From assembly GCA_037501455.1 (NCBI GenBank), contig CM074858.1, forward strand, positions 15,178,501 through 15,242,500: 64,000 bases of DNA. Reading direction: 5' to 3'. A model generated the notes under the pieces. The model was not told the DNA's origin. It was given only the letters and a program-made list of their open reading frames with translations, and made no database searches. The translations under genes and the position numbers were made by a program. Shown here piece after piece: positions 33,591 to 44,607 of the stretch (its first letter is position 1; the number at the start of each line of letters is the position of its first letter). Origin of the DNA: Lantana camara. Lineage: Eukaryota > Streptophyta > Magnoliopsida > Lamiales > Verbenaceae.

Positions 33591-34440
33591 AATCTGATTT
33601 CATTTATACTGTGACACATGCATGAAGTTTCTTTCACGCGTCAAGCGATAAGTGGGATCAGACTGCATTTTGTTAAAAGACAGTAATTGAACAGTAACCG
33701 AAACAACAAACTTAGACTTTTTTAGTTTAAATTGCAAAGTAAAAAGAATCGGAATGATAGAGTTTTCTTTTGTTATTTGAACTATTGCTTTTTTTAGGCT
33801 GTACCAACTTTTTTTTTTTTTTTTCCAAATTACCATATCAACTTTTAAAATTTTACATTTACCAACATAAGTTGAATTTTTGGTCTAAATGCTCTGGTAA
33901 ATACATTATGTGCCCAACACTTATATGCCTAAAATGGAGGTATTTTGATACTTTCTTAGAGCAGATTGGTGAAGTTTAAAAAGATTGAATAGTTCGGATA
34001 ATAAAATCTCAAAAATATATCTATTTTTGGAATTTGTTTCATTAAATATTTAAAAAAATTTAAAACATAAAAAGATAATAATAAATCAAATAAATAGGAA
34101 TACTATCAACTTTGTTCATGAGCATTAAAGCAAGGACACAACCATATTGTTTATCTGTGCAGTGTCAGACACGGAACAAACACGATAAAATGTGTCCAAA
34201 AATTTAAAAAAATAAATCAGACATGCTGGGGATACGGCTCGGACACGCGAGGACACTAAAAATTAAAAAAAAAAAAATCAAAAATTTTTAAATATTTTTT
34301 CTTAAATTTTGAGCATTCTAATTTTTTAACAAAAAAAAAAAAATTATATAAATTATTAAAAGCTGTATTATATTAATTTAAATTTAAATTTATTTTTCAT
34401 TTAAATTTTTGTCATAATACACAAATTTATTCATTAATGT
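33591..34440. other. AT-rich intergenic DNA, no gene
   Basis: Long poly-T and poly-A runs and A/T-rich filler. A short GC-richer patch with repeated GGACAC/GACACG words (about 34130-34255) may be the end of a decayed transposon, but no partner terminus was identified. Confidence 0.5.
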
Positions 34441-34861
34441 TATTTATAAGAAGAAAAAAGAATTTACTGCCCGAACTATTATATTCTTTAAACTTTACCA
34501 CTTAAACTTTTTTTGCCGCCGGTTGCCGCCTAAACTTGCAAAATTTTATAAATTCCCACCTACGTTAGATTTTCCGACGAGAAATACTCCGGCGAAAGTT
34601 AAATGTGCTTTGCACATGAGTTTAGTAAGGATATAATAGTCTTTTAATAATTCATTATTTACCGTCAAATAATTTTGTGGGCAAAAAAAAAGACATTCGC
34701 AAATCAATTTAATCACTAAAATTGAACATATTTGATTGAAAATAGGTCAACTTGTGGTCAAAATAGATGCACACCAGTTTGTTACAGAAAAATTTCATCA
34801 ATTAAAAATGAATGGATTGATCAAACATCCAGCAAAACCAAACTAATGGAAATATATTCAT

Positions 34862-35185
34862 GAGAAAAAGATTTTTTGCTATCCGTATTTTGGCCATTTT
34901 TGCAGTTTATCATTTCGGTCAACTTTCATCGCAAACCGCTATCTGAACTTTTGCATTTGTAACAAACCGTCATCTAAACTTTTTTTTTTTTAGTGGTTTT
35001 GACCAAAATACTTGACACGTGACATGTTTAGAAATGAGCCACGTCAGTTGTATTTTCACCAAAGCCACCAAAAGTTGATGATTTGTTACAAACGCAAAGT
35101 TCAGATGACGGTTTGCAATGAAAGTTGCTTGAAATGGTAAATTGTAAAAATGATCAAAGTACGGATGACAAAAAATCTTTTTCTC
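34862..35185. mobile_element. small MULE-like MITE nested inside the larger one
   Basis: 324 bp. The left arm begins GAGAAAAAGATTTTTTG and the right end is its complement; TIRs extend about 115 bp, with matches such as CATTTC, GCAAACCG and TTTGTAACAAA. A perfect 9-bp duplication TATATTCAT flanks it (34853-34861 and 35186-35194). There is no coding content. Both the length and the TSD fit a Mutator-type MITE. Confidence 0.85.
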
Positions 35186-35430
35186 TATATTCATTTTAAA
35201 AACAAAATCATATAACAAAATATAACATCTAAAAATCAAGATTTGAACCAATGAAAATCAAACAAAAATTAACAACTTCAATATTACTAAACCGGATTAC
35301 TCATATCCCCAAACAAAACAGGAGAATTGGGGAACCACAATTATCAACTCAAAACTGTACATTTATCCATAATCAAAACAAATTGTTTAATATATAATTG
35401 TCAAATACAACCAAAACAACTTGGCTAACA

Positions 35431-35536
35431 ATAGGCCAATAGGGTTGGTCCAATTGGTTAATGGATTCATTTTCCAGGATAAGATCCCGGGTTCGAATCC
35501 AGATTGAGTGTGCATATATTAAAAAAAAAAAAAAAA
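35431..35536 (+). mobile_element. tRNA-derived SINE-like insertion
   Basis: A box-A-like TTGGTCCAATTGG (35445-35457) and a perfect box-B GGTTCGAATCC (35490-35500), about 32 nt apart, are followed by a short tail and 16 A (35521-35536). Pol III boxes plus a poly-A tail fit a short plant SINE or a retroposed tRNA-like RNA. CTAACA occurs on both sides (35424-35429 and 35537-35542) as a possible short target duplication. The cloverleaf is not complete enough to call a tRNA gene. Confidence 0.6.
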
Positions 35537-36039
35537 CTAACATTATCAGTTACAACCAAAACTACCTGTCTAACATTGTCAATTACGATCAAATGAACAT
35601 ATTTAAGTATTTAACACTTTCAATACAATCAAAGCAATATGTTTACCATTGTCAATTACAACCAAAACAAGTAGTTAAGAAACATAAGAAATTTGAGCGA
35701 AAAATATGAACCCTAAATTAAGAACCGAATTTGGGAGAAAGATTTTTGGAAGTGGCGCTCTGCACTAGACATTGGAATATCGGAGAGAATTTTCTTGGAG
35801 TCGTGTTTCAGGGTAAATAATTATGGACTGTATTAAAAAACTATTATATCCTTACTAAACTCATTTGCAATGTACATGTAACTTTCGTCGGAGTATTTTG
35901 GAAGAAAAATCTAAGGTAGTTAAGAACTTATAAAATTTTGCAAGTATAGGTGGTAAAAAAAAAAAAAAAAAAGGTTGTAAAGTCTAAAATACATGATAGT
36001 TGGGGTGGCAAAATTTTTTTTTTTTTTCTCTATTTATAA

Positions 36040-38261
36040 TTACTTTGAATGTTCAATTGAATATTAATATATTTTATTTAAATTTGTAGTATTTTTTTTG
36101 TTCATGCAGACACCCAGAACCAGGGCAAAGCAAAGAACAACAACAGCAGCAAACAACTACTCAAAACTCGTCCGGGGGAGTGTCCCAGATCATGCAATCC
36201 ACTTTAATATCATGGCCTATTCTCGCCAACCGGTCAGCGCTCTCGTTCCGTTCTCTGTAAATTTGTTGGAGTTTAGCATCCCAAGGCTTATGGAGAAGAC
36301 GCCGGCAAATTTGTAGTATTAAATACTCTTATGCGTATCTCATTTTAAATAAATTAATAATTATAAATATATTTATTTATAAAATTCGTATCGCCATGTT
36401 CGTATCATGTTGTATTCTTATAGTTGTATCTATATCCGTATATCGTAGTTCATGAGCTAATCAACTTGTAGGTATGTCTAACTAAATGGATGATTATAAA
36501 AATCAATTATATATATTTTGACAGATAAAAATATGATCTCAAATGCAACCTGTCACTCTGTAGGATGTTGTCTGTCCCTCTAGGCGCTAGGCGTGTCAAA
36601 AACAATATTTGTACAAAATTCGCTTCGAATGTGAACACCGCGGTATTCTTCGGCTTGTGGAATGATGTGTGTGGTTAAAGGGACATGCCAAAACACGAGT
36701 TTGAGAAAATCATACAAAACGTGAAACGAAAAAGAAAAATAAGCGGAAAAGCTGATTTCTATTTGCTTGCGGGTTTGACTTGCTTTATGAGAGCAGGACT
36801 GAACAATACAAACCCAATCCAATGGAGATCAGAGAGACTCCTCTCGAGTCTACAACAACGTGAACGTAAAGAATGCAAGGAAATAAAATTGAACGCTTAA
36901 AAAAAATGAGATTGCATTGAAACAAAATTGCACAAATACATATCAAAAGCTGATGAGCAAAAAATTAGAGTGTAGATTTTTGGTTTAGTTGGATGAGTGG
37001 AGACTGAAAAATAGAGATACAATATGCAAGACATTTATGGAGAAAATCTTCTCGGCTGTGTGTGACAGAGAGAGAATCTCAACCTTCCTTATTTCAAGGT
37101 TTCGGAGTCCTGCTCCAGGTAAAAGGAAAAGATTCATGTGATCTCCTTCCCTTAATAATTTTACTTGGGGATTTTGTCATATCTTAACCAAATATTCCGA
37201 AATAATTATAATAATTAATTTTAATTATCTAAAAATACAACAAAATAAATTTGATAATTACTATTAATAAGATAACACCGAAATTTTACTTTAATTCAAC
37301 CTTTTGCATATGTGGCATCCTGCGGCACATGATGTGGCCCTACTCGGTCATACGGGCAATATATATATTTTTTACTTTTAAATTAATTAATTAAAAATTA
37401 TATCAGGTCCAAATAGTTGGACACATGATTTCTTCATCCAAGCATTTTGATCGAAAATTTTAATTTAGGTGGGAAAGTAAAAAAAAATTAAAATTGAGGT
37501 GATGATTGAAGAAAAAAATTTAGGTGACAATATATTTTTTCCCAATAAATCGATACAATTAATGAAAATGATATATAAAATAATGAAAATTGTATTTTTA
37601 GTCCCAATTCTATTAATTTTCAGTTATTTACCATTAACATTTTTACACACTAAAAAATTTAGTCCTAACCCCTTACTATATCATCCGACTTTTTTTCCCC
37701 GAATTTTGTTAAGCTCCTCAACTAAATAACATTAATTTCAGTGTTTATTATTACATAAACTTTGGTTCCACAGTTGATTTTATTGTTTTGAATTATATTT
37801 ACAGTATTACACACAGAAGAGATGATGAGAGGAAAGGACGGAAAATCTGCATTGACGTTCACCAAAATAATATATGTTATTATTATAAGATTCGAAAGGA
37901 AAAGTAAGTTGACTAGGAAATTTCTATTCCAGGCATAAATCTCCCTTTTTCGAGAATCGGGGTAAATCATGAAAGAATTCTTTCAATTTTGAGGCTGGAG
38001 TGTATAAGTATAAATTCATTAAATACCACAGATTTGGTGGCTCTGGCTCCTTTAGTGTATTCGATCTGTTGTATATATTATATGCAGAAGTTTCATTTCC
38101 TTCTTTAAAAAAAGTTTCATTTCCTAGTTTGTCTTCATTTCATTTTATGCGTGTGTAGAAGTTTCTTTTTCCTTTTTTGAGAAACTTAAAATTTGATCTT
38201 GGTTCACAGAAAATCCAAGCCATTATCGAAACAGCTCTTCGTAATCGGAACAGAAGGATGG
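36040..38261. other. AT-rich intergenic DNA, no gene recognised
   Basis: Short open frames only, without recognisable domains. Composition is AT-rich with runs such as ATATATATTTTTT. Nothing supports a gene. Confidence 0.5.
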
Positions 38262-38402
38262 CATGAATTCATAGTGCGTTCTCAATAGGCTTTGGACATT
38301 ATCGAAAGTCCCAATTTGATGTACCGAATTGAGAATTTCTTTTGTATTCAAATACCACGGAATGTTCAAAGTCTATCGACCAACGCTCTTTGAATTCATG
38401 TT
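38262..38402. repeat. imperfect inverted repeat (foldback of about 140 nt)
   Basis: The left arm at about 38263-38301 and right arm at about 38359-38401 are complementary over roughly 38 positions: ATGAATTCA, GCGTT, ATAG, CTTTG and ACATT pair, with two T-T mismatches, two G-T pairs and one small asymmetric bulge. The loop is about 58 nt. It could be a miRNA-type foldback, or a decayed MITE; no TSD was seen. It lies 0.73 kb upstream of the B3 gene ATG. Confidence 0.55.
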
Positions 38403-39134
38403 ATACTTTATTTATCAAGTTTCATCTGAATGAAACAATTCTACCTCAGAAATCGATCAGTGTTTAGGTTGTAACTTGGGAGCAAGTGAAGTTTGATGAA
38501 CACTGAAAATTTGTCTTTTGTTGACAATGAAATCCTGCATAATGACTAATTGGTATAATATTCCTATTTCTTTGTCAGATAACATGGAGGGATCTGTAAT
38601 TCATATCTCGTATTCTTGATTTGAGAATTGGGATGTCTGAATCAGAATAACCATTAACCAATTGGATTATTGCAGGGAAAAGCAACCTGCAAGAACAGAG
38701 AAAGATACAGGGGAATCAGGCCTAGAAATTTTTTCGCAGAGATTTTGCAAGAAATTGCAATGGTCATTGAGCTGGTGAAGCCTATCATTGAATGAAAACC
38801 ATCCATTTAGAAAGTCCAGATTTAAATTAAACTGAGAAGTCGAAATCACAAGAAAAATACAGGCATTGATTGTTGCCAGAAATAAATGTAAATTCTTCTC
38901 GAATTATATTCTTTAAAAGTTCAAATTGAGAATCCTTTAAAAAGAAAAATAACCCAGTAAAAGACCAGTGGGGATTAGGAATTACCCTGTGTGGAATGGT
39001 TAGGCTCATAATCACTTAATTGCCTTGAGCCCCACAAGATTCATCATATCTGCAGCAGTTTCCAATTTCAATGGTTAAATTGCCATTTCTCGCACCTGTT
39101 ATGGGCTTATAGCTCCTCCACGAAAACTTCATTC
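38403..39134 (+). other. upstream region of the B3 gene
   Basis: No coding region and no clear TATA box at a secure distance. The 100 bp before the ATG are less AT-rich and probably contain the 5' untranslated region. Promoter elements cannot be assigned from sequence alone. Confidence 0.4.
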
Positions 39135-40137
39135 ATGGCCCCCAGAAGCTGCAAGCCAGAGGCTGTTCCGCCAAAGCCGCAGAAGTTCTACAAGGTCATC
39201 TTCGACCCTGAAGATCACAAGCTGGTAAAATCTTTTCACGTTTCCAGCATCCTCGTTTTAATTTTCCCAACTTAATTATTTTGTGTGTCCCCAGAAAATC
39301 CCAGCAGAATTCATCCGAAGACATGGGTCTGATTTTCCCGACATCGTCTTCCTCAAGGTTCCCACTGGATCATCATGGAAAGTGGAACTATCACGCTCTG
39401 AAAACGAGATTTGGCTGGGAAAAGGATGGCCTGAATTCAAAGAACATTACTCGATAGAATACGGGTATTTCCTGGTTTTCGAATACCAGGGAAACGCTCA
39501 GTTTAATGTTGTCATATGTGATATCACTGCTTTGGAAATCGAATATCCACTCGTTAACGGGGCACCTCGTGAAGAGCCAAACATGGTGGACATTTCATCA
39601 GAATCTGATGATTCTGATGTTAAATCCCTGAAAGAGCTTTCCCCAAAAGAGGAAGGGGAAAAATATAGTGGTATATTCTTGTATATCCTGTTAATATATT
39701 ATGTTTCTTGATCATGAATGCTTGCATTTGATGGATGGGATGATTTTTGTGCAGTAAAGCGCAGTAAAAAAGTGGTAAGCGCGACAGTTGATAGGCAAAC
39801 ATGCAGAGCTTATCAAAGGGCGAAAAGCTTCAAGTCTGGAAAGCCATTCTGTATATCTGTCGTGCAACCATGTAGTGCTTTTGGAGCAAGTCTGTTCATA
39901 CCAGTGTCCATTGCTGAAGAGAATTTGCCCGATAAGTGTAACAGTTTAATGCTTCGCGTTCCTGGTGGGAAGAAAAAGTGGCCTGTGAAGTGCACCATCT
40001 ACGCGAAGAATGCCAAACTTAATTGTGGATGGAGGAAATTTGTGGAGGAGAATAAGCTTGAAGTTGGCGATGCATGCGTGTTTGAAGTGGTAAAGAGAAA
40101 GGAGCCTGTTTGGAATGTCACCATATTCCGCAGTTGA
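39135..40137 (+). CDS. B3-domain transcription factor, REM/VRN1-like, two B3 domains (three exons)
   Basis: Exons 39135-39224, 39295-39670 and 39755-40137 join in frame (90 + 376 + 383 nt) to 282 codons plus TGA. Introns are GT-AG (GTAAAA...CCCCAG and GTATAT...GTGCAG); the second is phase 1, and only the first of two adjacent CAG sites keeps the frame. Domain 1 (about residues 18-108) starts F-Y-K-V-I-F and has the IPAEFIRRHG and WKVELSR blocks. Then comes an acidic, Ser-rich linker (about 122-150). Domain 2 (about 178-281) ends GWRKFVEENKL, GDACVFEVV and W-N-V-T-I-F. Two B3 domains with an acidic linker are typical of nuclear REM-family DNA-binding proteins, several of which act in flowering or meristem development. 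The exact target and role are unknown. The start is the first in-frame ATG and gives the usual short N-terminus. The gene looks intact. Confidence 0.9.
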
Positions 40138-40813
40138 ATTAGTCATTCTTGCTTGCTTGTTTCCCTTTCTGATGCTGTGGTGAAGCTTTTGTCCACTGAA
40201 AATGTTGGTTTCTGATTAAGAAATCTCACTGTTTTTAATGCAAATGGCAACTCTTTTAGTTACATTTTAGTTTACTCTTGTGCCAACTTTGTTTTATCAA
40301 AGATACAATTAATTTAACTTCAATTAATCCAATTTGTTAAATCAATTTTCAAGACACGAGAATTAATTGTAAATTAAATATTACTGCTAAATTAGTCTTA
40401 TGGAAAATTTTAGATTAGCTAGTCGTTATGATTAATTTTATGGCTGTGATATCTCTGTATTAGGGAAAATTTTAGATTTGCTAATCACTATGATTAATAT
40501 TATTGCTTGGTTTGTCCGTACATGTATACGAACCGAACTTTGCTGTTTTTTTTTTCTGGCTCGAGGTTCGGCTCGAACCTATTTTGCTTGGTTCAAGTTC
40601 ATGTTCGACAAACCCCAATTTTTGGATTCGAAGTTCGACTCGTCCAATGGTTCGAGTTCGAACCCACGATATAATCTTTATAAAAAAAATAAAAAATAAA
40701 ACATTATATATAATATTTTTTTTGAAATATAATAGGTCAGCCTGCAAACCGGCTCACAAGCCACGAACAAGAATAAAAAGGTTTGGGTTCGAGTTCGAGT
40801 TCAAGCTCGACTC
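40138..40813. other. B3 gene 3' flank, then TTCGAG-rich repetitive DNA
   Basis: Up to about 40500 the sequence is AT-rich and includes an imperfect tandem copy of a GGAAAATTTTAGATT...CTATGATTAAT block (about 40402-40440 and 40465-40500). From 40530 to 40813 it is rich in TTCGAG/GTTCGA words and the opposite-strand equivalents, the texture of a hAT-type or similar non-autonomous transposon. This sequence resumes at 63275, so it was the insertion site of the Tat element. Confidence 0.5.
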
Positions 40814-41628
40814 TGATGAGGATAAAATACTCTTGACCCTCGTTTCGACACGTGGCATGGTTAATGCGTGACATGTGGACACACTGGACCACAAACATCC
40901 CGGACTTCCACCAGCCCATGATCCACCCCTGCACTCTGCACCGAGCGTCTCATGGCTTTAAAACAAGTGACAGCCTCACTCTGACCAAGAATGCCTTCAT
41001 AACCCTGAGGAAGGTATTTAACGAGCGTTACGCCCTCGTACAACAACAGAACAAAGGGTCCCTTGCACCCTCGTTGCGCTGCTTGGACGCTGATCCCCAT
41101 GCTGATCCCCCCCAGTCCATCAGACCTAGTTGGCACGAGCGTGCTTCTCACCCTCGTTACCAACCCCCAAAACGGCTGTCTGACATCCGTACCTGCCCGC
41201 ACACCTGACTCTACTGCCAACACTAACTTTTACCAACTTTTGCAGGATATTCCTCCTAGGATTCTCCTCGTTGCGACACGTCAACATTAGGGCAGGACCA
41301 CACGAGGCAAATTACCAAGGGGTCCCTGACCCTCAACTATAAATATGGGAATTCATCTTCATCCCTGTAAGCATTCCTCACCGCTGCTACTCCATGCTTT
41401 AGCTTACATTTCCTCTTTCAGACCACCGTCTGACTTGAGCGTCGGAGAGCCAAACTGGGAATCACCCCCAGTTCCCCCAGCTTGGCCTTCTGACTTCTTT
41501 TGTGTTTGTCCTAGCAGGTAGAGCCCAGAAGCTTTTCCGGCGACTCCCTTGAGCTTAATCCCTGTTTCCCCACCTCTACAAAATAGAAAGTGATCGGAGT
41601 TTGACCCTTGCATAATTAGACACCATCA
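40814..41628 (+). repeat. 5' LTR of the Tat-type element (815 bp)
   Basis: TGATGAGG...CACCATCA, TG...CA ended. It contains TATAAATA at 41338-41345 for plus-strand transcription. The PBS-like stretch TGGCACCGTCTGTGGGAA begins at 41633, just after the LTR; the tRNA it matches is not assigned here. Confidence 0.88.
41338..41345 (+). promoter_or_regulatory. TATA box of the Tat 5' LTR
   Basis: CTATAAATATGG, about 290 bp before the LTR end. The same box is present in the 3' LTR (62984-62991). Confidence 0.65.
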
Positions 41629-41632
41629 TTTT

Positions 41633-41650
41633 TGGCACCGTCTGTGGGAA
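41633..41650 (+). other. putative primer-binding site of the Tat-type element
   Basis: TGGCACCGTCTGTGGGAA starts four bases after the LTR. Related Tat and Athila elements carry a TGGCGCCGTYTG.. site at this position. One base (A for G) may have drifted. The primer tRNA is uncertain. Confidence 0.55.
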
Positions 41651-41717
41651 AACCGTTCTCAGCTCATCTCTCTCTCTTTTGCTAGTTGAAAAACAAACAC
41701 CCGTCACCCATCAAACC

Positions 41718-41757
41718 ATGGTTGCTACTAGGTCTGGAGCAGTGGGGGGAGGAGATG
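41718..41757 (+). pseudogene. gag start of the Tat-type element, split by the nested chromovirus
   Basis: ATG at 41718 opens a frame (M-V-A-T-R-S-G) that is interrupted after GGA-GA at the AGATG target site by the insertion 41758-51782. The frame resumes at 51783-51789 without loss. The insertion duplicated AGATG and split the coding sequence after 13 codons. Confidence 0.8.
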
Positions 41758-42196
41758 TGTGACGCCCCGATAATTCGGCCGTACAGGTATGACGTAATTG
41801 TTTACCTAATTGCGCGAAATAATTATTCATATATGATTTACGTGCTTATTTTTATTTTAAATATATTAAATGTGAATATATGTTAATTATTATATCCTAA
41901 GTTTTTAATATTTAGTATTTTGTGAATTCATTACAATTGATATTTATTGCCTAAATCGAACTTGATTGCAACGTGAATTAATTTCCCGAACTTGACTTAA
42001 TTTCGTTGTGACCTTATTTGATCATTCCATGAGATTTAGGACTTAATTGCATTGGACTTAATTGCTCATTTGTTATGGAGTTGAACCTAATTGCATGACT
42101 TAAAGAATCGGAGGACTTAATAGCAATTTTGGCCAATTCTTTCTCCTTCATAGCAGCAAATCACGTTCCATGCCTCTCCTTTTCATACAAACACAT

Positions 42197-42202
42197 TATA
42201 TA
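42197..42202 (+). promoter_or_regulatory. TATA box of the chromovirus LTR
   Basis: CATTATATACAC followed by CTCTTTCTTCCTCCTTTC, the plant TATA plus Y-patch layout. The 3' LTR copy is at 49585-49590. Confidence 0.6.
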
Positions 42203-42700
42203 CACTTGCTCTTTCTTCCTCCTTTCAACCGAGCCAAACCCTCTCAAGATAGGTGGAAGATTTCATCATTCAAGCTTCTTAATTGTGGGATTTGTGATCA
42301 TTGAAGCATCTTCAACATCATCTCTTCATCTCTTCTTCCATTTCTTTCATTTAAGTTAATTTTGGAGTTTTGATGAATTCTTGCTTTGAATGTGATAGCT
42401 AGGGCTTTGGTATGAATTGGTTGATTTGAGTAATTGTTGTTGGAAGCATGCTTGTGAACTTTGAGCTTAAGTTTAATGCATATGTTGTGAAGTTTAGGAG
42501 CTTAGATCATAGGTTGGCATATGGGTTTGATATTGATAAATCTTGATGATCAATGCATGATACGAGTATATATGTTAGATTTTACGATGCTTCAAGTATG
42601 GATACATGTTTCTTCAATTTTTTATTGCATTTGATGATTGAAATTTGGTGTTTTGGTTGGTTTTTGTTGTTGTCCGAGCACTGCCCTGTTTTTCTGCGTA

Positions 42701-42915
42701 CGTGACACGGGCGTGTCACGTTTTCCTCTTTCAGCGTGACACGGGGGTGCATGTTGGTCTGGGTTTTCTGTACCGTGACACGGGGGTGTCACGGTTTGCT
42801 TTGTAATGGTGACACGGGTGTGTCACCTTCTATTTTCATGCGCATAGTCCGCTGTACCCTGACACGGGGGTGTCACGGCTTAGTGTGTAGAGGTGACACG
42901 GGCGTGTCACCCTCT
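42701..42915 (+). repeat. palindrome cluster GTGACAC-n4-GTGTCAC, 5' LTR copy
   Basis: Six units: 42701-42720 (perfect 8-bp arms), 42734-42752 (half degenerate), 42773-42794 (9-bp arms), 42808-42827, 42857-42878 and 42889-42915. The core arms GTGACAC/GTGTCAC and loop GGGN are constant. Flanking base pairs vary together (C...G, CC...GG, G...C). Spurious short peptides (TRGCHG, DTGVSP) arise from it. Confidence 0.85.
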
Positions 42916-44401
42916 ATTTTTCATGCATGTTGTTTTGCATGCTTGGCTGTACGTATGCATTGTATATATATGTATATGTTTTATAATGTAACATATTTGT
43001 ACATTTATATATGTTTAGTGAATATTTAATATTATTTGGATTTATTTGCCTAAAATTGTGGAACTAAGAGTTCGAATGAATTGAATGATTGAATGAATGA
43101 CTTGAATGTATGATTTAATTCCTTAATAGTGCACATGAACATAATCTTACCTTTTACATATTCACATCATGATCATTGCATTGTCGAGCGTCTTATTTGG
43201 TCTTATTGAGTCTCACTTCACTTTTCTTGCACAGATTTTGATTCAGTTGGAGACGAGGCCGGTCAGTGAGGCCCGTGCTTTCTTCTTTTGCGGTTTAAGG
43301 TGGGTTTTTCTTCTATGTAGATATAAGACCCTATATATACCTTCAATGTGCAAGTTTTCGACCAAAATTATATATATATAGAGAGTCGTTTTAAAGAGTA
43401 AATGTTTTCAACGTAAAGCCTTATTTTATGAACCCTACCTAATGTTTTGGCGAGAAATGATCAAATGCACGAATGGGGCCCAGGGACTTAGTGTGAGTGG
43501 CTATCCGGGGAGGCACGGGCCGACGGTGATCCCTCACACTAGTCCCACCAATGAACGGCGTAACCGGACCTCGTTAGGAGTTAGCGAGGAATGGACGCTG
43601 AGCGCCATCTGGGGAGTCATGTAACCCCTTTTGGTCAATGAATGGGTGGTTGGGCTTGCAAACCCACCACCAACCCGGAGGAAGAAGGTGTAAATGCTAA
43701 TGAATTTGCACAAAAGAATGATTGCATGAAAAGAAAGAATGAATGAATGTTTAAATGATTTACACAAGGTGTTGGTTGGAGATAATGCACGCCCACTCGT
43801 CGGGCCACTAATGACCTAATGTTAATGATTCGTTATAATCCCTTTTGATGATTTCTATTCACCCACTTGGGAAAGTCTTTAAAAACCTCACTTGGGATTA
43901 TAGCTTGCATGTGATTGTTTAATTACCGTCATATATTCTATTTATGCCCTGTTTTATACCCACCAGTCCCTTTTGGACTGAACCCGTTTGGTTTTCAGTT
44001 GTTTTGTGCAGGTGTTGAGGGAGCTAGGCGGGAATATGAGTCCTAGGTCTTGCATTCGTCTCTAGCTCTGTATTTTGAGTCTTACACTTGCATACTCTTA
44101 TTTTGATCACTGTATATGATTATTAGTGGAGCGTACTTATTTTGGGCCGTGATGGCATGTGATGATGTATATGACTAATTTTTGAAGCTTGGATGCTCAT
44201 TGTTTATATACATGGTATATGTTCGTTTATTGCTTCCGCTTTAATGTTTTATGGTTCAAGGGTTAGTCCCGCCTATCTTAGAGTGTGTGTTTGTCCCCGT
44301 TCGCCGTGATTTGGCTTGGGTATGGATCGTCCATTTCATATTCGGGTCGGGTCTCGGTGCGGGGGATGTGACACCTTACGCTCGGGTGTTACATCCTTAA
44401 G

Positions 44402-44413
44402 TGGTATCAGAGC
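44402..44413 (+). other. primer-binding site of the chromovirus
   Basis: TGGTATCAGAGC, eight bases after the LTR end. The spacer TCCTTAAG is identical to that in the 6-kb array element. Confidence 0.9.
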
Positions 44414-44607
44414 CCAGGGTTGCAAAACCCGGGCTTTCGTGTCGTGTGAGTCAGTCTAGGTCGTTCGGCTTAGGGATTAGTTGACAATGTGTAGCATATG
44501 CATCTCTTTTGTGCTTAATTGATTTAAATTTTGAATTTTACTTGAATTATTTGCATTAACATGCATAAACTAAAAATAGCACACATTTTCAGTGTTTTAT
44601 TGACAGG

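Larger units (their letters stand above)
34450..36030. mobile_element. MULE-like non-autonomous element with about 220-bp terminal inverted repeats
   Basis: The left end (34450 to about 34670) and the reverse complement of the right end (about 35810-36030) match over most of their length, including ACTTGCAAAATTTTATAA and GAGTTTAGTAAGGATATAAT. The element is flanked by a perfect 9-bp direct repeat TATTTATAA (34441-34449 and 36031-36039). A 9-bp duplication with long TIRs is the hallmark of Mutator-like elements. The interior has no transposase and contains a smaller nested element and a SINE-like insertion. Confidence 0.82.
41758..44393 (+). repeat. 5' LTR of the chromovirus (2,636 bp)
   Basis: TGTGACGCCCCG...GGGTGTTACA. 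TATA at 42197-42202 is followed by a pyrimidine-rich patch. A cluster of GTGACAC/GTGTCAC palindromes lies at 42701-42915 and a GC-rich block at about 43465-43680. The last about 170 bp closely resemble the LTR end of the 6-kb array element. Confidence 0.92.

Noticed and set aside
34130..34260. Transposon terminus with GGACACG words
   Set aside because: No partner terminus or target duplication could be located.
35440..35520. tRNA gene
   Set aside because: A and B boxes are present but the stems of a cloverleaf do not form and a poly-A tail follows, so it was called SINE-like.
36580..36900. Short ORFs in the intergenic region right of the MULE-like element
   Set aside because: No domains, no splice support and AT-rich composition; consistent with chance.
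40500..40813. Complete hAT-type transposon as the host of the Tat insertion
   Set aside because: The TTCGAG-rich texture fits, but I could not find matching terminal inverted repeats or an 8-bp TSD.
40861..41223. 118-120-codon ORFs on both strands
   Set aside because: They lie entirely within the Tat LTR, and the 3' LTR copy breaks the plus-strand frame (TAG near 62686).
42736..43029. 97-codon ORF with TRGCHG and DTGVSP repeats
   Set aside because: It is a by-product of the GTGACAC palindromes in the LTR and occurs in both LTR copies.
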